A DNA stretch of 64,000 bases from Streptomyces asoensis (GCF_016860545.1 NZ_BNEB01000002.1:1612001-1676000), one strand, 5' to 3'. Counted from the stretch's first letter, positions 43,401 through 51,926 are shown. Notes: a model not told the origin generated them from the letters alone. Made by a program: numbers and translations.

Positions 43401-43618
43401 CGGACTCACCGATCGGACGCGCCACCGCCCGGCTCGACATGGCGCAGGTCCTGTACACGACGGGCCGTCCGCAGGCCGCCGTCCGCAGCGCCGACCGGGC
43501 GGCCCTGCTGTTCCGGGCCAAGGGCCATGCCGTGGGAGCGACGGCCGCGGCACACCTGGCCGCCCGGGCGGCCGAGTCGATCCCGGACCGTACCGAGGCG
43601 AGCGGAGACGGCCGGTGA
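40499..43618 (+). CDS. Class III nucleotide cyclase - AAA ATPase - TPR regulator
   Basis: A 1039-residue multidomain protein. Residues 1-185 form an adenylate/guanylate cyclase domain with metal-binding D13 (LFCDLVGSTE) and D57 (FIGDAVMAVFG), K53 and the VNVAARLEQ catalytic Asn/Arg helix, so it may be active. An AAA/NACHT-like ATPase follows with Walker A GDAGIGKTRLL near 228 and a Walker B-like ALVLDELQWA. The C-terminal ~500 residues are alpha-helical TPR-like repeats. Such proteins act as signal-responsive regulators in actinobacteria. Its TGA overlaps the protease start. ATG 40499 is preceded by GAGGGG. Confidence 0.88.
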   Translation: MQQRKVITALFCDLVGSTELSGTLEPETLRSVVLRYFDAMRGGIESHGGTVEKFIGDAVMAVFGVPHVHEDDAHRAASAALEMIAALDGLNTELDRDFGSTLAVRIGLNSGEAVTSQDLENDGTVVSGEVVNVAARLEQAAQPGHILIGPATRTLLGPAAVVEAVGPLTLKGKRDPVDAFRLLRLTAQDGPPGAARPAADLVARTREYDRLATAWRRASRDGTGRLIRLTGDAGIGKTRLLREWLAARSAEGSLVGTGRCHSYRDEASLAPLAAAIREVLDTATAGTAPAAVRSGAPQGPAPARPWDGAAYEVLRGGLLADGTPSPSAEATWAAAAAVLRGLTAVGPVALVLDELQWARPQLLEGIVRLTEVLAKSPVLLICSQRPGEDERPTTADEIRLRPLSRADSLRLARALAGAGPDDGVLHTVVERAEGNPLHLEQLLTMVEDGADPGGLPVTVTAVLAARIDVLPQPQRTVLDAGAVIGRRFTVEEVRRLLDDPPAETALPEHTPVTGAVHELVRRGLVEPAPGAPATYRFSSGLLRDVTYRCLSKSRRAAWHERLATRPGTAPALASHHLEAAYVLRRDLGLRGEHVEGLRGRAADALSRAGRHALARADLSWSAELHARSLAHCAPGEARWRHAAQGLGETWLALGRTGEGGDLLTQVRDAAATAEDRLSGAHAGLQLASLYPDASPTAAADAARAALAVFGEFDDRLGLARAHVRLAQEQQYAGRHRAASDLLAVALGHALAADAAPERAMALGALGISLWHGPTPAGEAIERCRALLAEHGPGNPVVVVALNYPLANLLALCGRTGEARGCLTDAERFAVGLGYAEVAAFGPLFAAGVEVLAGSTAQAERLLRQAVETFRTVGGPQLHAAACRDLARVLLARGLPWPAAPDDIRDVTPGPEPAGAGRPGEAVPAPAMALPPADAADDFGVRALAAAAAGNAPDALRLARRAVAAADTTDSPIGRATARLDMAQVLYTTGRPQAAVRSADRAALLFRAKGHAVGATAAAHLAARAAESIPDRTEASGDGR

Positions 43619-44637
43619 CGAATGCGCTGAGCTGGGGACTGGGGGACCGGCGGCCGGACGACATCCGGGTCCCGGCGGCGGCCATGGGCGGCCCCGTCAC
43701 GCCCGACTGGGCGTGGGGCGGCTCCACCGGCCGCGGTGTCCGGGTGTGCATCGTCGACAGCGGGGTGGAGCGCGACCACCTCATGGTCGGGCGGGTGGCG
43801 TCGGCGCACGTGGTCGTCGAGGGGGACGACGGCCGCCCGCGTACGGTGCCGTCGGACAGCGGCGACGCGTGCGGCCACGGGACCGCCTGCGCGGGGATCG
43901 TCCGCGAGGTCGCCCCCGACTGCGAGCTGCACAGCGTGCGGGTGCTCGGCGAACGGTTCACCGGTACCGGCGACTTCCTGCTGGCCGGTCTGCGGTGGGC
44001 CGTCGAACAGGGCTTCGACGTCATCAACATGAGCCTTTCGACCACCCACGAACGCTTCCTGCGCGAGCTGCACGAGCTGGCCGACGAGGCGTACTTCCGC
44101 CGGTGCGTCGTCGTCGCGTCGGCGCACAACAGCCCCGTGGTCAGCTTCCCCTGGCGGTTCAGCTCCGTCGTCTCGGTCGGGAGCCACCAGGAGGACGACA
44201 CCGGACTGCACCTGTACAACCCGGATCCGCCGGTGGAGTTCTACGCCAAGGGTCAGGACGTACGCGTGGCGTGGCTGGACAACTGCGTCACCCGCACGAC
44301 GGGCAACAGCTTCGCCACACCGCGCGTCGCGGGACTGTGCGCGCTGATCCTGGCCAAGCATCCGGCCCTGACCGTCTTCCAGCTCAAGACCGTGCTCTAC
44401 CTGACGGCGGCCAACGTCCGGGTGCCGGACCGGGCCGACGGGACCACGCCTACGCCCGCCGATCCTGTGACCGCCGCCGCCGCCCCGCCCCGGCCCGGGT
44501 CCGGCGCGGACCCGGTGGGCGACGGCCTCGCACACGCGCACGGTGCCGGCCCGCCGGCCGCGCCGGGGGACGACGGGCAACGCCACGACGGCCGGCCCGG
44601 ATCACCCCCGCCCCCAGAAACCGAACCGGAGAAGTGA
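43615..44637 (+). CDS. Cytoplasmic S8 (subtilisin-like) serine protease
   Basis: A 340-residue protease with the full catalytic triad: D48 in CIVDSGVE, H88 in GHGTACAG and S232 in GNSFATPRVAG, with N172 as the likely oxyanion residue. There is no signal peptide or propeptide, so it should work inside the cell, and a low-complexity Pro/Gly tail follows the domain. In a peptide cluster this is the natural candidate for leader removal; class III systems often lack a dedicated protease, which makes this interesting. GTG 43615 overlaps the upstream stop. Confidence 0.9.
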   Translation: MTNALSWGLGDRRPDDIRVPAAAMGGPVTPDWAWGGSTGRGVRVCIVDSGVERDHLMVGRVASAHVVVEGDDGRPRTVPSDSGDACGHGTACAGIVREVAPDCELHSVRVLGERFTGTGDFLLAGLRWAVEQGFDVINMSLSTTHERFLRELHELADEAYFRRCVVVASAHNSPVVSFPWRFSSVVSVGSHQEDDTGLHLYNPDPPVEFYAKGQDVRVAWLDNCVTRTTGNSFATPRVAGLCALILAKHPALTVFQLKTVLYLTAANVRVPDRADGTTPTPADPVTAAAAPPRPGSGADPVGDGLAHAHGAGPPAAPGDDGQRHDGRPGSPPPPETEPEK

Positions 44638-44645
44638 GGTCCGCG

Positions 44646-45194
44646 GTGTCCCCGATTCTTCCTTCCGACGACACCCACGCGCTGTTGCAGTCCGTGGTCG
44701 ACGTGGCCCGGGCCATCTTCGCCGCCGCCGCGAGCTCGGTGTTCCTGCTGGACGACACGGCCGGCGAACTGGTCTTCCAGGCCGTCTCCGGGGAAGGCGA
44801 GGACATGCTCGTCGGCACCCGATTCCCGGCCCACCGGGGCATCGCCGGCTGGGTGGCCTCCTCGGGGCAGGCGATGATCGCCGACGATCTGGCGAGCACC
44901 CGGACCTTCGCCCGGGATCTCGCCGAGTCCACCGGCTACGTCCCGAACGCCCTCATGGCCGCACCGCTGTTGTCGCAGCAGAGGGTCCTGGGCGTCCTGG
45001 AGGTGCTCGACCCCTCGCCCCGGCCCCGGGCGGGCCTCGAAGACCTCGACCTGCTCTCCCTGTTCGCCGCGCAGGCGGCCATCGCCCTGCGCGTCACCGG
45101 CCGTTCCTCCGGCACCGGCACCACGGCCCCGGGCGCCACCGACGAGCAGCTGACGGACGCGTTCCGCGCCTTCCTGCGCGATCGCTCCCACTGA
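44646..45194 (+). CDS. GAF-domain protein
   Basis: A 182-residue single GAF domain: VVDVARAIFAAAASSVFLLDD, then GIAGWVASSGQAMIADDL and MAAPLLSQQRVLGVLEVLDP are the usual fold landmarks. There is no output domain, so it would bind a small ligand or cyclic nucleotide and act through a partner. The cyclase domain two genes upstream makes a cyclic-nucleotide link possible but unproven. GTG 44646 has GAGGT five bases upstream. Last gene of the rightward operon. Confidence 0.85.
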   Translation: MSPILPSDDTHALLQSVVDVARAIFAAAASSVFLLDDTAGELVFQAVSGEGEDMLVGTRFPAHRGIAGWVASSGQAMIADDLASTRTFARDLAESTGYVPNALMAAPLLSQQRVLGVLEVLDPSPRPRAGLEDLDLLSLFAAQAAIALRVTGRSSGTGTTAPGATDEQLTDAFRAFLRDRSH

Positions 45195-45306
45195 CGGCGG
45201 ACCGACGAAGCCCAGGCGTGCCGCAGTTCAAGCCCCGACGGATGATAAGCATGATCATGACAATCCGAGAGGGCGATGTCCGGTTCGGCGGCACGCCGTT
45301 CGCCGC

Positions 45307-47028
45307 TCACGTGCCCGCCACCGGCGGCAGGTCCACGGCCGTCAGGCCGGTGACCCGGCGGCCGAACTCATGGGTGAACCCGGACATGCCGTACGCGGCG
45401 AAATGGGCACTGACCTCTCCCGCGGGCGGCATCAGCAGATTGCACTCGTGCAACTCCTCCACCTCGGCGATCACCTGGTCGTACCGGAACGGCGGAGTGA
45501 GCGACGACAGTCTCCGATAGGCCAGCCGCTGCTGCTGCGGAAGATCGCGCCAGAAGGCCTCGTACCGCTCCCGCAGCACGAGTTCACCGACCGCCATCTC
45601 GTCCAGCAGGGAGGGAGCCACGCTCAGCCGGTCGGCGTAGTCGGCCAGCCGCACATGGCGCAGCGATTCGAGTTTCGCAGCGATGATCCGGATGGCCAGC
45701 GGAAGCCCCTCGCAGCACTGGACGATCCGCCGCGCCGACGCCTGGTCGCTCATCACCCGCCCGAACCCGACGATCCGGCCCAGCAGTTCGATCGACTCTC
45801 CCCCCTGGAACGGGGGAAGTTCCACCCGCGCCACCGCCTCCAGCCCGCTGAGCCGGTACCGGCTGGTCACCAGGGTGCAGCTGGCACCGGACCCGGGCAG
45901 CAGCGCCAGCACGGTCTGCTGCCCCACGGCGTCGTCCAGCACGAGCAGGATCCGTCGGCCCGCCACCCAGGTCCGCCACCGGGCCAGAGCCTGCGCGACG
46001 TTCTGCGTCCCCGGCAGACCAACGCTGTCCAGCAGTGCCCGCAGCACCGACCCCAGCGGGCGGTTGCCCAGCTCGGTCATGATCAGCCCGTCCGGGAAGG
46101 CGTCGGCGAGGAGATGCGCCACCCGGACGGCCAGCGCGGACTTGCCCACCCCCACGGGCCCGGACACGACCATCACACCGCTCTCCCGACGGGCACGGAA
46201 ATACCCGAGCGCCCGCTGCACCTCGTCGGCACGGCCCACGAAGTCCGGCAGGTCGCGCGGCAGTTGATTGCCCGGCCCCGGACGGCGCTCCGGCGCGGGA
46301 GCCCCCAGGAGACGCCGGTGCAGCGCCGCCAGCGCGGGACCCGGCGTCACGCCCAACTCCCTTGTCAGCGCCCGCCGTACGCTGTCGAAGTGGGCCGCGG
46401 CCTCGCTCTGCCGGCCGGTCGCCGCGAGCGCCGTGATCCATGCGGCGGCGAGCCGTTCGCGCAGGAGGTGACGCACGACGTGTTCCTGGAGCCGGTCGAG
46501 CACGAGGGCGTGGCGGCCGCGGCCGTTCTCCAGCTCCGCCCAGTCCTCCAGGACCGACACCTGCATCTCCTGGAGCCGGTCCACCGCCGCGGTCAGATAC
46601 GGCACATCGCCGAACTCCCGCAGCGGGCGGTCCTGCCAGAGTTCCAGGGCCCTGACGAGCGCGTCGCACGCGGAGTCCGTGTCCCCGTCACGGGTGCGCC
46701 GCCTGCCGATCCGGGCCAGTTCCTCGAACCGCAGCAGATCGCACTCCGACGGTTCGAGCCGCAGCAGGTATCCGCCCGGCGTGTGCGTCAACCGGCCGCC
46801 CAGCACGCGGCGCAGACGGGAGACGTAGACCTGAAGGTTCTTTCTCGCGGTCCGCGGGGGCCGGCCGTCCCACAGGGCGTCGATGAGGCCGTCGACCGAT
46901 AACACGTTGTTGGCCTGGCTGACGAGAACGGCCAGTAACAGACGCGGTTTCGGCCCGCCGAGATCGGCTGTCCCGCCCCCGTCGACCCGCACACAGATTT
47001 CCCCGAATGCAGTGATCAACCGATTCAT
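45307..47028 (-). CDS. SARP-type activator (BTAD plus NB-ARC) with two TTA codons
   Basis: A 573-residue regulator. An OmpR-like winged helix (about 1-95; VLVSQANNVLSVDGLIDALWDG, NLQVYVSRLRRVLG) and a bacterial transcriptional activation domain (about 97-245) are followed by an NB-ARC-type ATPase with Walker A SGPVGVGKSALAVRV. This is the architecture of medium-length SARPs that activate secondary-metabolite genes. Codons 31 and 43 are TTA (46936-46938 and 46900-46902), so translation should depend on the bldA tRNA. Start ATG 47028 lacks an obvious Shine-Dalgarno. It converges on the GAF gene. Confidence 0.92.
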   Translation of the reverse strand: MNRLITAFGEICVRVDGGGTADLGGPKPRLLLAVLVSQANNVLSVDGLIDALWDGRPPRTARKNLQVYVSRLRRVLGGRLTHTPGGYLLRLEPSECDLLRFEELARIGRRRTRDGDTDSACDALVRALELWQDRPLREFGDVPYLTAAVDRLQEMQVSVLEDWAELENGRGRHALVLDRLQEHVVRHLLRERLAAAWITALAATGRQSEAAAHFDSVRRALTRELGVTPGPALAALHRRLLGAPAPERRPGPGNQLPRDLPDFVGRADEVQRALGYFRARRESGVMVVSGPVGVGKSALAVRVAHLLADAFPDGLIMTELGNRPLGSVLRALLDSVGLPGTQNVAQALARWRTWVAGRRILLVLDDAVGQQTVLALLPGSGASCTLVTSRYRLSGLEAVARVELPPFQGGESIELLGRIVGFGRVMSDQASARRIVQCCEGLPLAIRIIAAKLESLRHVRLADYADRLSVAPSLLDEMAVGELVLRERYEAFWRDLPQQQRLAYRRLSSLTPPFRYDQVIAEVEELHECNLLMPPAGEVSAHFAAYGMSGFTHEFGRRVTGLTAVDLPPVAGT

Positions 47029-47524
47029 ACATCGACATTGGCACAAGCCCTTCCTCCCCGCAGGAGGTCCCGACCAGCAAGTTCCTGCTGTTTAGACGCA
47101 TGACCCCGGCGCACGCCGACACCGCCTCGGCGACCGCGTACGGGCCGCGAGTTTGCGATGATGCGACTGCGGAGACGCGAAGGGCGGACCCGGATTCCAC
47201 TCCGCCCGAACGGCACATCGGGAATGCATGTGTCGCACACGTTTTGTCCCTGTCGGAACGCCGCATTCAGTCACCTCGGTGCACGACACGGGCGAGCGGT
47301 CCCCTCGCCCTTCCCGCAGGCAACGGACCCGGGAACCCGGAACTAGCTGCCACGACCGCCCCACGACACCACACCCCGTACCGCAGCCCGACGACGGCTC
47401 CGCGAACCGCGCCGGCCACAGCAGCCCCGCACTGCCCCACCCACCCCGCCGTCAACCGTGCCCCTGCGCCCGGGGGAGGCCTGCCGATCCCTCGACGCGG
47501 CGGGCTCAGTTCCGACGGGGGCGG
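47029..47524. promoter_or_regulatory. 496-base gap upstream of the SARP gene
   Basis: No frame in this gap has convincing bias or a ribosome-binding site. The side next to the SARP gene is less GC-rich, with a GTGTcgcACAC inverted repeat near 47230, and should hold its promoter. The remaining half toward the convergent-side gene is Pro/Arg-codon-like GC-rich filler. Confidence 0.4.
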
Positions 47525-47977
47525 TCAGTAGCTCCAGCTGTAGAGGCCGCCACCCGTGTCCACGGCAGACACCGCAAGCCGGGCGACCCCCTTGAGGACG
47601 GCCGTCAGATCGTCGTCGGTCATGTCGTCGCGGTCCTCGGACCGCAGCCGCGCGCTCCAGCGGCCTGCGAGCTCGTCGAGTGCGGCGGCGCTCGCGCCGG
47701 CCAGTGCCCGGGTCAGCCGCATCGGGAAGGCGAACACCTCGATGCCGTCGTTCAGGGGAGCGGTGACGTACTCCGGCCATGTCCATTCATGGAGTCGCCC
47801 GAGCGGGGGAAGTTCGGCCGAGGGCTTCTCGAAGTACATGTCCCACTCCGCGATGGCACTGTCCGCCTCGATGAAATGGCAGGTCACCGATCTCAAGGCC
47901 CTGCCCGGTCCCCGCAGACGTGTCGCGGCGGCGGCCTCGTCGTCGGGGGCGAGGAAGAAGGCTATGTCGTGGGCCAT
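47525..47977 (-). CDS. Hypothetical soluble protein
   Basis: A 150-residue protein starting MAHDIAFFLAPDDEAAA. It mixes Trp-rich segments (EWDMYFEKPS, LHEWTWPEY) with an acidic C-terminus (SEDRDDMTDDDL) and ends GGGLYSWSY. No membrane segment or known catalytic motif is visible. It diverges from the P450 gene across 195 bases. The family is unrecognised. Confidence 0.65.
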   Translation of the reverse strand: MAHDIAFFLAPDDEAAAATRLRGPGRALRSVTCHFIEADSAIAEWDMYFEKPSAELPPLGRLHEWTWPEYVTAPLNDGIEVFAFPMRLTRALAGASAAALDELAGRWSARLRSEDRDDMTDDDLTAVLKGVARLAVSAVDTGGGLYSWSY

Positions 47978-48172
47978 CCGACCATGATCGCAGCACGGCG
48001 GACGAAGGGAGCCGGGAGTGGGGCCGCCGCGTTTGAGGCTCGGTGCCGGAGGACCAGCGGCGGTGTACGTCGTATGCCGTATGTGTGACGTGTCGTCATC
48101 TGTCCCGTACAGTCCGCGTGTCGGTGGCCGGGACCGGTCGCCGGGTACGCAGCGGCCGACAGGAGAAGGCTC

Positions 48173-49501
48173 ATGGGCCCCGAAGCCGGACTCGGCTCCG
48201 AGACGCACCCGCACACGCCCGCAGCCGCGGGTCCGGTCCCCGAGGCGGAGCCGGAGCTCGTGCGGCGGTGGCGTTCGCGGGGCGGGGAGCTGGTCGAGCT
48301 GCTGACCGAGGTGCGTGAACGGTTCGGCGGCGTCGCCGCGTTCCGCCTGGGGCCCGCCCCCACCGTCCTCGTCACCGACCCGCTCGCGGTGCAACACGTA
48401 CTCGCCCGGCACCCGGACCGGTACGTCAAGCGTTCCCATCGCGCCCGGCTGCTGGTGGGCGACGGGGTCCTCTCCGCCACCGGTGAGGCGTGGAAGCGCC
48501 AACGCAGGTTGCTCCAGTCCCAGTTCACCGGCACGGGGATGCGCCGCCACGAACAGCGGATCACCGAGGCGGCCCGGACCACCGCCGACCGCTGGGCCGG
48601 ATACGCCCGCAGCGGCCAGAGCTTCGACGTCGGCCGCGAGATGCGCCGCTTCGCCCTGGACGCCATCTGGCGCTCCCTGACCGGGCACGCGCTGGACGAC
48701 GGGACGGAGCGCGAGCTGGACGCCGTGGCGGCCGTGGCGACCGCCCTGCCGACGCTGCCCTCGGACACAACCGAGGCGCGGGACGCCGTGGCCGACGAGC
48801 TGGCCCGGATCGACGCGGTCGCCCGGCAGGCCGTCGAGGCCGCCCGGGACGGGGCGGCGGGACCGCACGGTCCCGGCCTGCTGCACGTCCTGACCGGCGC
48901 CGCCGCCGAGCACCCGCAGTACACCGACCGGCTGGTGCGGGACGAACTGGTCACGCTGCTCGCGGCCGGACACGAGACCACCGCCACCACGTTGACCTGG
49001 CTGTACCTGCTCCTCGACCGGCACCCCGCGGCCCGCGAGGAGGCGCTGGCCGCCGGGCCCGACGGCTCGCCCCGACGCCGTCAGGCCGTCCAGGCCCTGG
49101 TCCACGAGACACTCCGGCTCTACCCGTCCGCCTGGATCCTGCCCCGGTACGCCACCGAGGACGACACCCTCGCCGGGTACAGCGTGCAGGCCGGCAGCGA
49201 CATCCTCGTGTGCCCGTACCTCACGCACCGCGATCCTCGCCTCTGGGCGGAGCCGGAGCGCTTCGACCCCCGGCGCTTCGTCACCCCGGACGGCCGGCCC
49301 GCGCAACCCGGTGCCTACTTCCCCTTCGGCCTCGGTCCGCGCGCCTGCCTCGGTCTTCAGTTCGCGCTCCGCGAGTCGACCGTCCTGCTCGAACATCTGC
49401 TGCCGGCCTGCACCCCGTCCTTCTCGTCCACGCCCACGAAGACGGCGTACGGCTTCACGGTCCGCCCCGTCGGCCCCACCACCGCGACGCTGGCGGGCTA
49501 G
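48173..49501 (+). CDS. Cytochrome P450
   Basis: A 442-residue P450. The I-helix oxygen motif is AGHETTATT, the K-helix E-x-x-R is ETLR, the meander Pro-Glu-Arg-Phe is EPERFDPRRF, and the heme loop FPFGLGPRACLGLQFA carries the ligand cysteine. The shape is that of the CYP102/CYP4-like soluble bacterial group rather than typical macrolide P450s; no ferredoxin gene is adjacent. The substrate is unknown. ATG 48173 follows AGGAGAAGG. Its TAG stop lies in the CTAG target duplication of the repeat element that follows. Confidence 0.92.
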   Translation: MGPEAGLGSETHPHTPAAAGPVPEAEPELVRRWRSRGGELVELLTEVRERFGGVAAFRLGPAPTVLVTDPLAVQHVLARHPDRYVKRSHRARLLVGDGVLSATGEAWKRQRRLLQSQFTGTGMRRHEQRITEAARTTADRWAGYARSGQSFDVGREMRRFALDAIWRSLTGHALDDGTERELDAVAAVATALPTLPSDTTEARDAVADELARIDAVARQAVEAARDGAAGPHGPGLLHVLTGAAAEHPQYTDRLVRDELVTLLAAGHETTATTLTWLYLLLDRHPAAREEALAAGPDGSPRRRQAVQALVHETLRLYPSAWILPRYATEDDTLAGYSVQAGSDILVCPYLTHRDPRLWAEPERFDPRRFVTPDGRPAQPGAYFPFGLGPRACLGLQFALRESTVLLEHLLPACTPSFSSTPTKTAYGFTVRPVGPTTATLAG

Positions 49502-49678
49502 GGCGTGTTTCGAAAGTCCCGTCTGCCCGGCGACGCCTGGCACGCACGCTCGCCGCGTTGTCGGGATCACCCCGATACAACCAGTATCGGGGCGACCCTC
49601 CGCCTTGCGATCGCACGCACCAGACGCCACCGGGCCCGCCCTCCGGGCGGACGACGCTACTTTCGAAACACGCCCTAG
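49498..49678. mobile_element. 173-bp MITE-like element with CTAG target duplication
   Basis: The element proper spans 49502-49674. It has perfect 16-base inverted ends (GGCGTGTTTCGAAAGT at 49502-49517 and its complement at 49659-49674), flanked on both sides by CTAG (49498-49501 and 49675-49678). A perfect internal hairpin CCCCGATAC-aacca-GTATCGGGG lies at 49570-49592. It carries no open frame, so it must be moved in trans. CTAG duplication and terminal repeats of this size fit IS5-family-type elements. It sits between two gene 3' ends and disrupts neither. Confidence 0.85.
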
Positions 49679-49688
49679 GGGGCGCCGG

Positions 49689-51926
49689 TCACGAGGTGTC
49701 CTTCTCGGCGCCCACCGTCATGGCCCCGGGGGAGTCGGGGTGGCCGGTGCCGGTGCGGAGGTCGGACGCGAGAGCGCCGAGCCACACCTCGACGTCGGCC
49801 AGGAGCGACAGGACGTGGGGCGGGGTGTCGGGGGTCGGCGCGGGTGGAGGTTTCGGCCGGAACGGGATGCCGCCCGGCGGGAAGTCCGCGGCCCGGAGGA
49901 CGGCCGCCTCCGCCTCCTCGGCGGCCTCCCTGGCCCAGCGCAGTGCGGCGGGAGGGAGATCCGGGGAGCGGTCGGTGCGGGGCAGCCAGTACGCGCCGAC
50001 CATGACACGCGAGGCGAAGTTCAGGGTGGCGAGGTAGTCGGGCTCCCTCGCCCGGCCGGGTCCGTCCTCGTCCGGGCGGCCGAGCCCCCGCCCCTGCCCG
50101 TCCGGGTGCCTGTGCGGGTGGGCGCGGGCCGAGGGTTCCGTGCGGTACTGCGCGTAGGAGCCCTCCGCCATGCGGAGCCGGTGCAGGGTCAGCCGTACGG
50201 CCCGGTCGGCTGGATCGCGGCCGCCCGCGGAGCCGTCCCCGTCCACCGGACCCCCACCGTCCACCGGACCCCCGCCGGTCGCTGCCACCGTCGTCGCCCG
50301 TACCACCGGCGCGGCGGCCCGCAGCAGGGCCGCCATGCTGCGCCGGGTCTCCGCGCGGGCGCCGAAGGGCCAGGCCAGCACACCGCACAGCAGGCCGACG
50401 GCGCTGCCCGTCAGGACGTCCACGACGCGCATCTCCGCGAGCCGCCATGTCACGGGCGCGATCTGGGCGAACGCCGTGGAGACGACCAGGGTGAACAGCC
50501 CCTGAGCCCAGGCGGGCCCCTCCAGGGGGCCGACCGCGAACGCGATCAGCATCATCGGGACGAGCAGACAGGCGTACACCCCGGTGGCCCCGCCCGCCCC
50601 GATGAGCAGCAGTCCGGCGACGAGCGCGCCCGCCAGGGTCCCCACGACGGCCGCGCGGACGGCGGACCAGGCGGCGACCGCGGTGGTCCGCCCCAGGGTC
50701 AGTACGGTCAGCAGCACCCAGAAGCCGTGCGAGAGGTCGAGCGAGCCCGCCACGAGACGGGCCAGCGCCAGACCGCACGCGCTGCGCATCGCGTTCTGGA
50801 AGACGACCGAACGCCGTGTCAGATTGCCGTCGAGCCGGACGAGGAACAGGCGGACCGTCGAAGTCCGCGCGTACCAGAACTGCTCACGGGGCAGGCCGTA
50901 CACCGGCCGGCGGCCCCCGTACGCCAGGTCGACGGCCGTACGGACGGTCACGGCCGAGACCGCCACGGTCAGCACCGTGGACTGCCACCGCAGCACCCGG
51001 TGCGCGCGGGGGACACGTGCGCCCGGCGGACCGTCCCGAGAGGCCCGGAACTGGGCGATCATCTCCTCGATCCGCTCGGGACCGGTCCCCGGGCGCGCCC
51101 GGCGCAGCGCGTCGGCCGTCTCGGCGCACGCGGCCGCCACACCGCGCAGGAGCTCCTGCGAGGCCAGGTCCCCGGGTACCGGCCGCATCTCGGTGAGGGC
51201 GGCCAGCTGGTCCACGAGCCGCCGGGTCGCGGAGCCGGCCTGCGCCAGCGCCCGGTCCGTCCGCCCCGCACCGGTCGGCCGCGAACCGGCCGGCTGCTGC
51301 GAGAAGCGCAGACCGCGGCCGGCCGCCCTCAGCCGTCCGGCCGTCCCGGGCCCCGGGGGCCCGCCGCGGACCAGCGAGCGGGCGGCCCGGTCGGCGAGGC
51401 CGAGCGTGTCGGCGATCCTCGCGCGGTACGGCGGATCCGGCGGGTCCGGGAAGACCGCCACCTCGCACAGGACGAGCGCCGCCCCGCCCAGGGCGACCCC
51501 GGCCAACCGCTGGGGGAGCGTGTCCGGGGCGAAGGGCGGGAAGCAGGCCAGGATGTAGAACAGTTCGAGGCCGGGGACGGTACCCGCCAGCCGCGGCCCG
51601 CACACGGCGCCGAACGTCAGCACGAACCCGACGACCAGCATGCCCGCGACGGCCGACCAGGTGTCCACGGCGAGGGCCGTCCCCGCGACGGTGAGGACGG
51701 CGGCGGCCGGCCAGGCGCGCAGCACCGTCGCGGCCCGCCTGCGGCCTGGCCCCGGCACGGGGGAGAGCACACCGAACGCGATGGGCGTGAACAGGGCGTA
51801 TACGGCCGTCACCGGCTGATCGAGCAGGTACGCCGCCGGATAGAACCCGGCCGCCGCGGCGGCCGACACACGCGCGGCACGCCGGCCGGCCCCCACGGTT
51901 TCTGCGAGCGACGGCCGTTCGGCCAT
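49689..51926 (-). CDS. FUSC-family-like membrane protein
   Basis: A 745-residue protein with two hydrophobic blocks (about 15-170 and 345-510), each with several helices, separated and followed by soluble helical regions. The second block, beginning SVVFQNAMRSACGLALARLV and including HGFWVLLTVLTLGRTTAVAAW, matches the FUSC/aromatic-acid-exporter-like fold. A Pro/Gly-rich low-complexity loop (about 540-590) lies near the C-terminus. Transport of small acids or drugs is the likely role. ATG 51926 has GGGAGGAG five bases upstream. It ends 11 bases from the MITE. Confidence 0.85.
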   Translation of the reverse strand: MAERPSLAETVGAGRRAARVSAAAAAGFYPAAYLLDQPVTAVYALFTPIAFGVLSPVPGPGRRRAATVLRAWPAAAVLTVAGTALAVDTWSAVAGMLVVGFVLTFGAVCGPRLAGTVPGLELFYILACFPPFAPDTLPQRLAGVALGGAALVLCEVAVFPDPPDPPYRARIADTLGLADRAARSLVRGGPPGPGTAGRLRAAGRGLRFSQQPAGSRPTGAGRTDRALAQAGSATRRLVDQLAALTEMRPVPGDLASQELLRGVAAACAETADALRRARPGTGPERIEEMIAQFRASRDGPPGARVPRAHRVLRWQSTVLTVAVSAVTVRTAVDLAYGGRRPVYGLPREQFWYARTSTVRLFLVRLDGNLTRRSVVFQNAMRSACGLALARLVAGSLDLSHGFWVLLTVLTLGRTTAVAAWSAVRAAVVGTLAGALVAGLLLIGAGGATGVYACLLVPMMLIAFAVGPLEGPAWAQGLFTLVVSTAFAQIAPVTWRLAEMRVVDVLTGSAVGLLCGVLAWPFGARAETRRSMAALLRAAAPVVRATTVAATGGGPVDGGGPVDGDGSAGGRDPADRAVRLTLHRLRMAEGSYAQYRTEPSARAHPHRHPDGQGRGLGRPDEDGPGRAREPDYLATLNFASRVMVGAYWLPRTDRSPDLPPAALRWAREAAEEAEAAVLRAADFPPGGIPFRPKPPPAPTPDTPPHVLSLLADVEVWLGALASDLRTGTGHPDSPGAMTVGAEKDTS

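Noticed and set aside
49502..49674. Intact insertion sequence
   Set aside because: The element is only 173 bases and has no transposase frame; it was called MITE-like instead.
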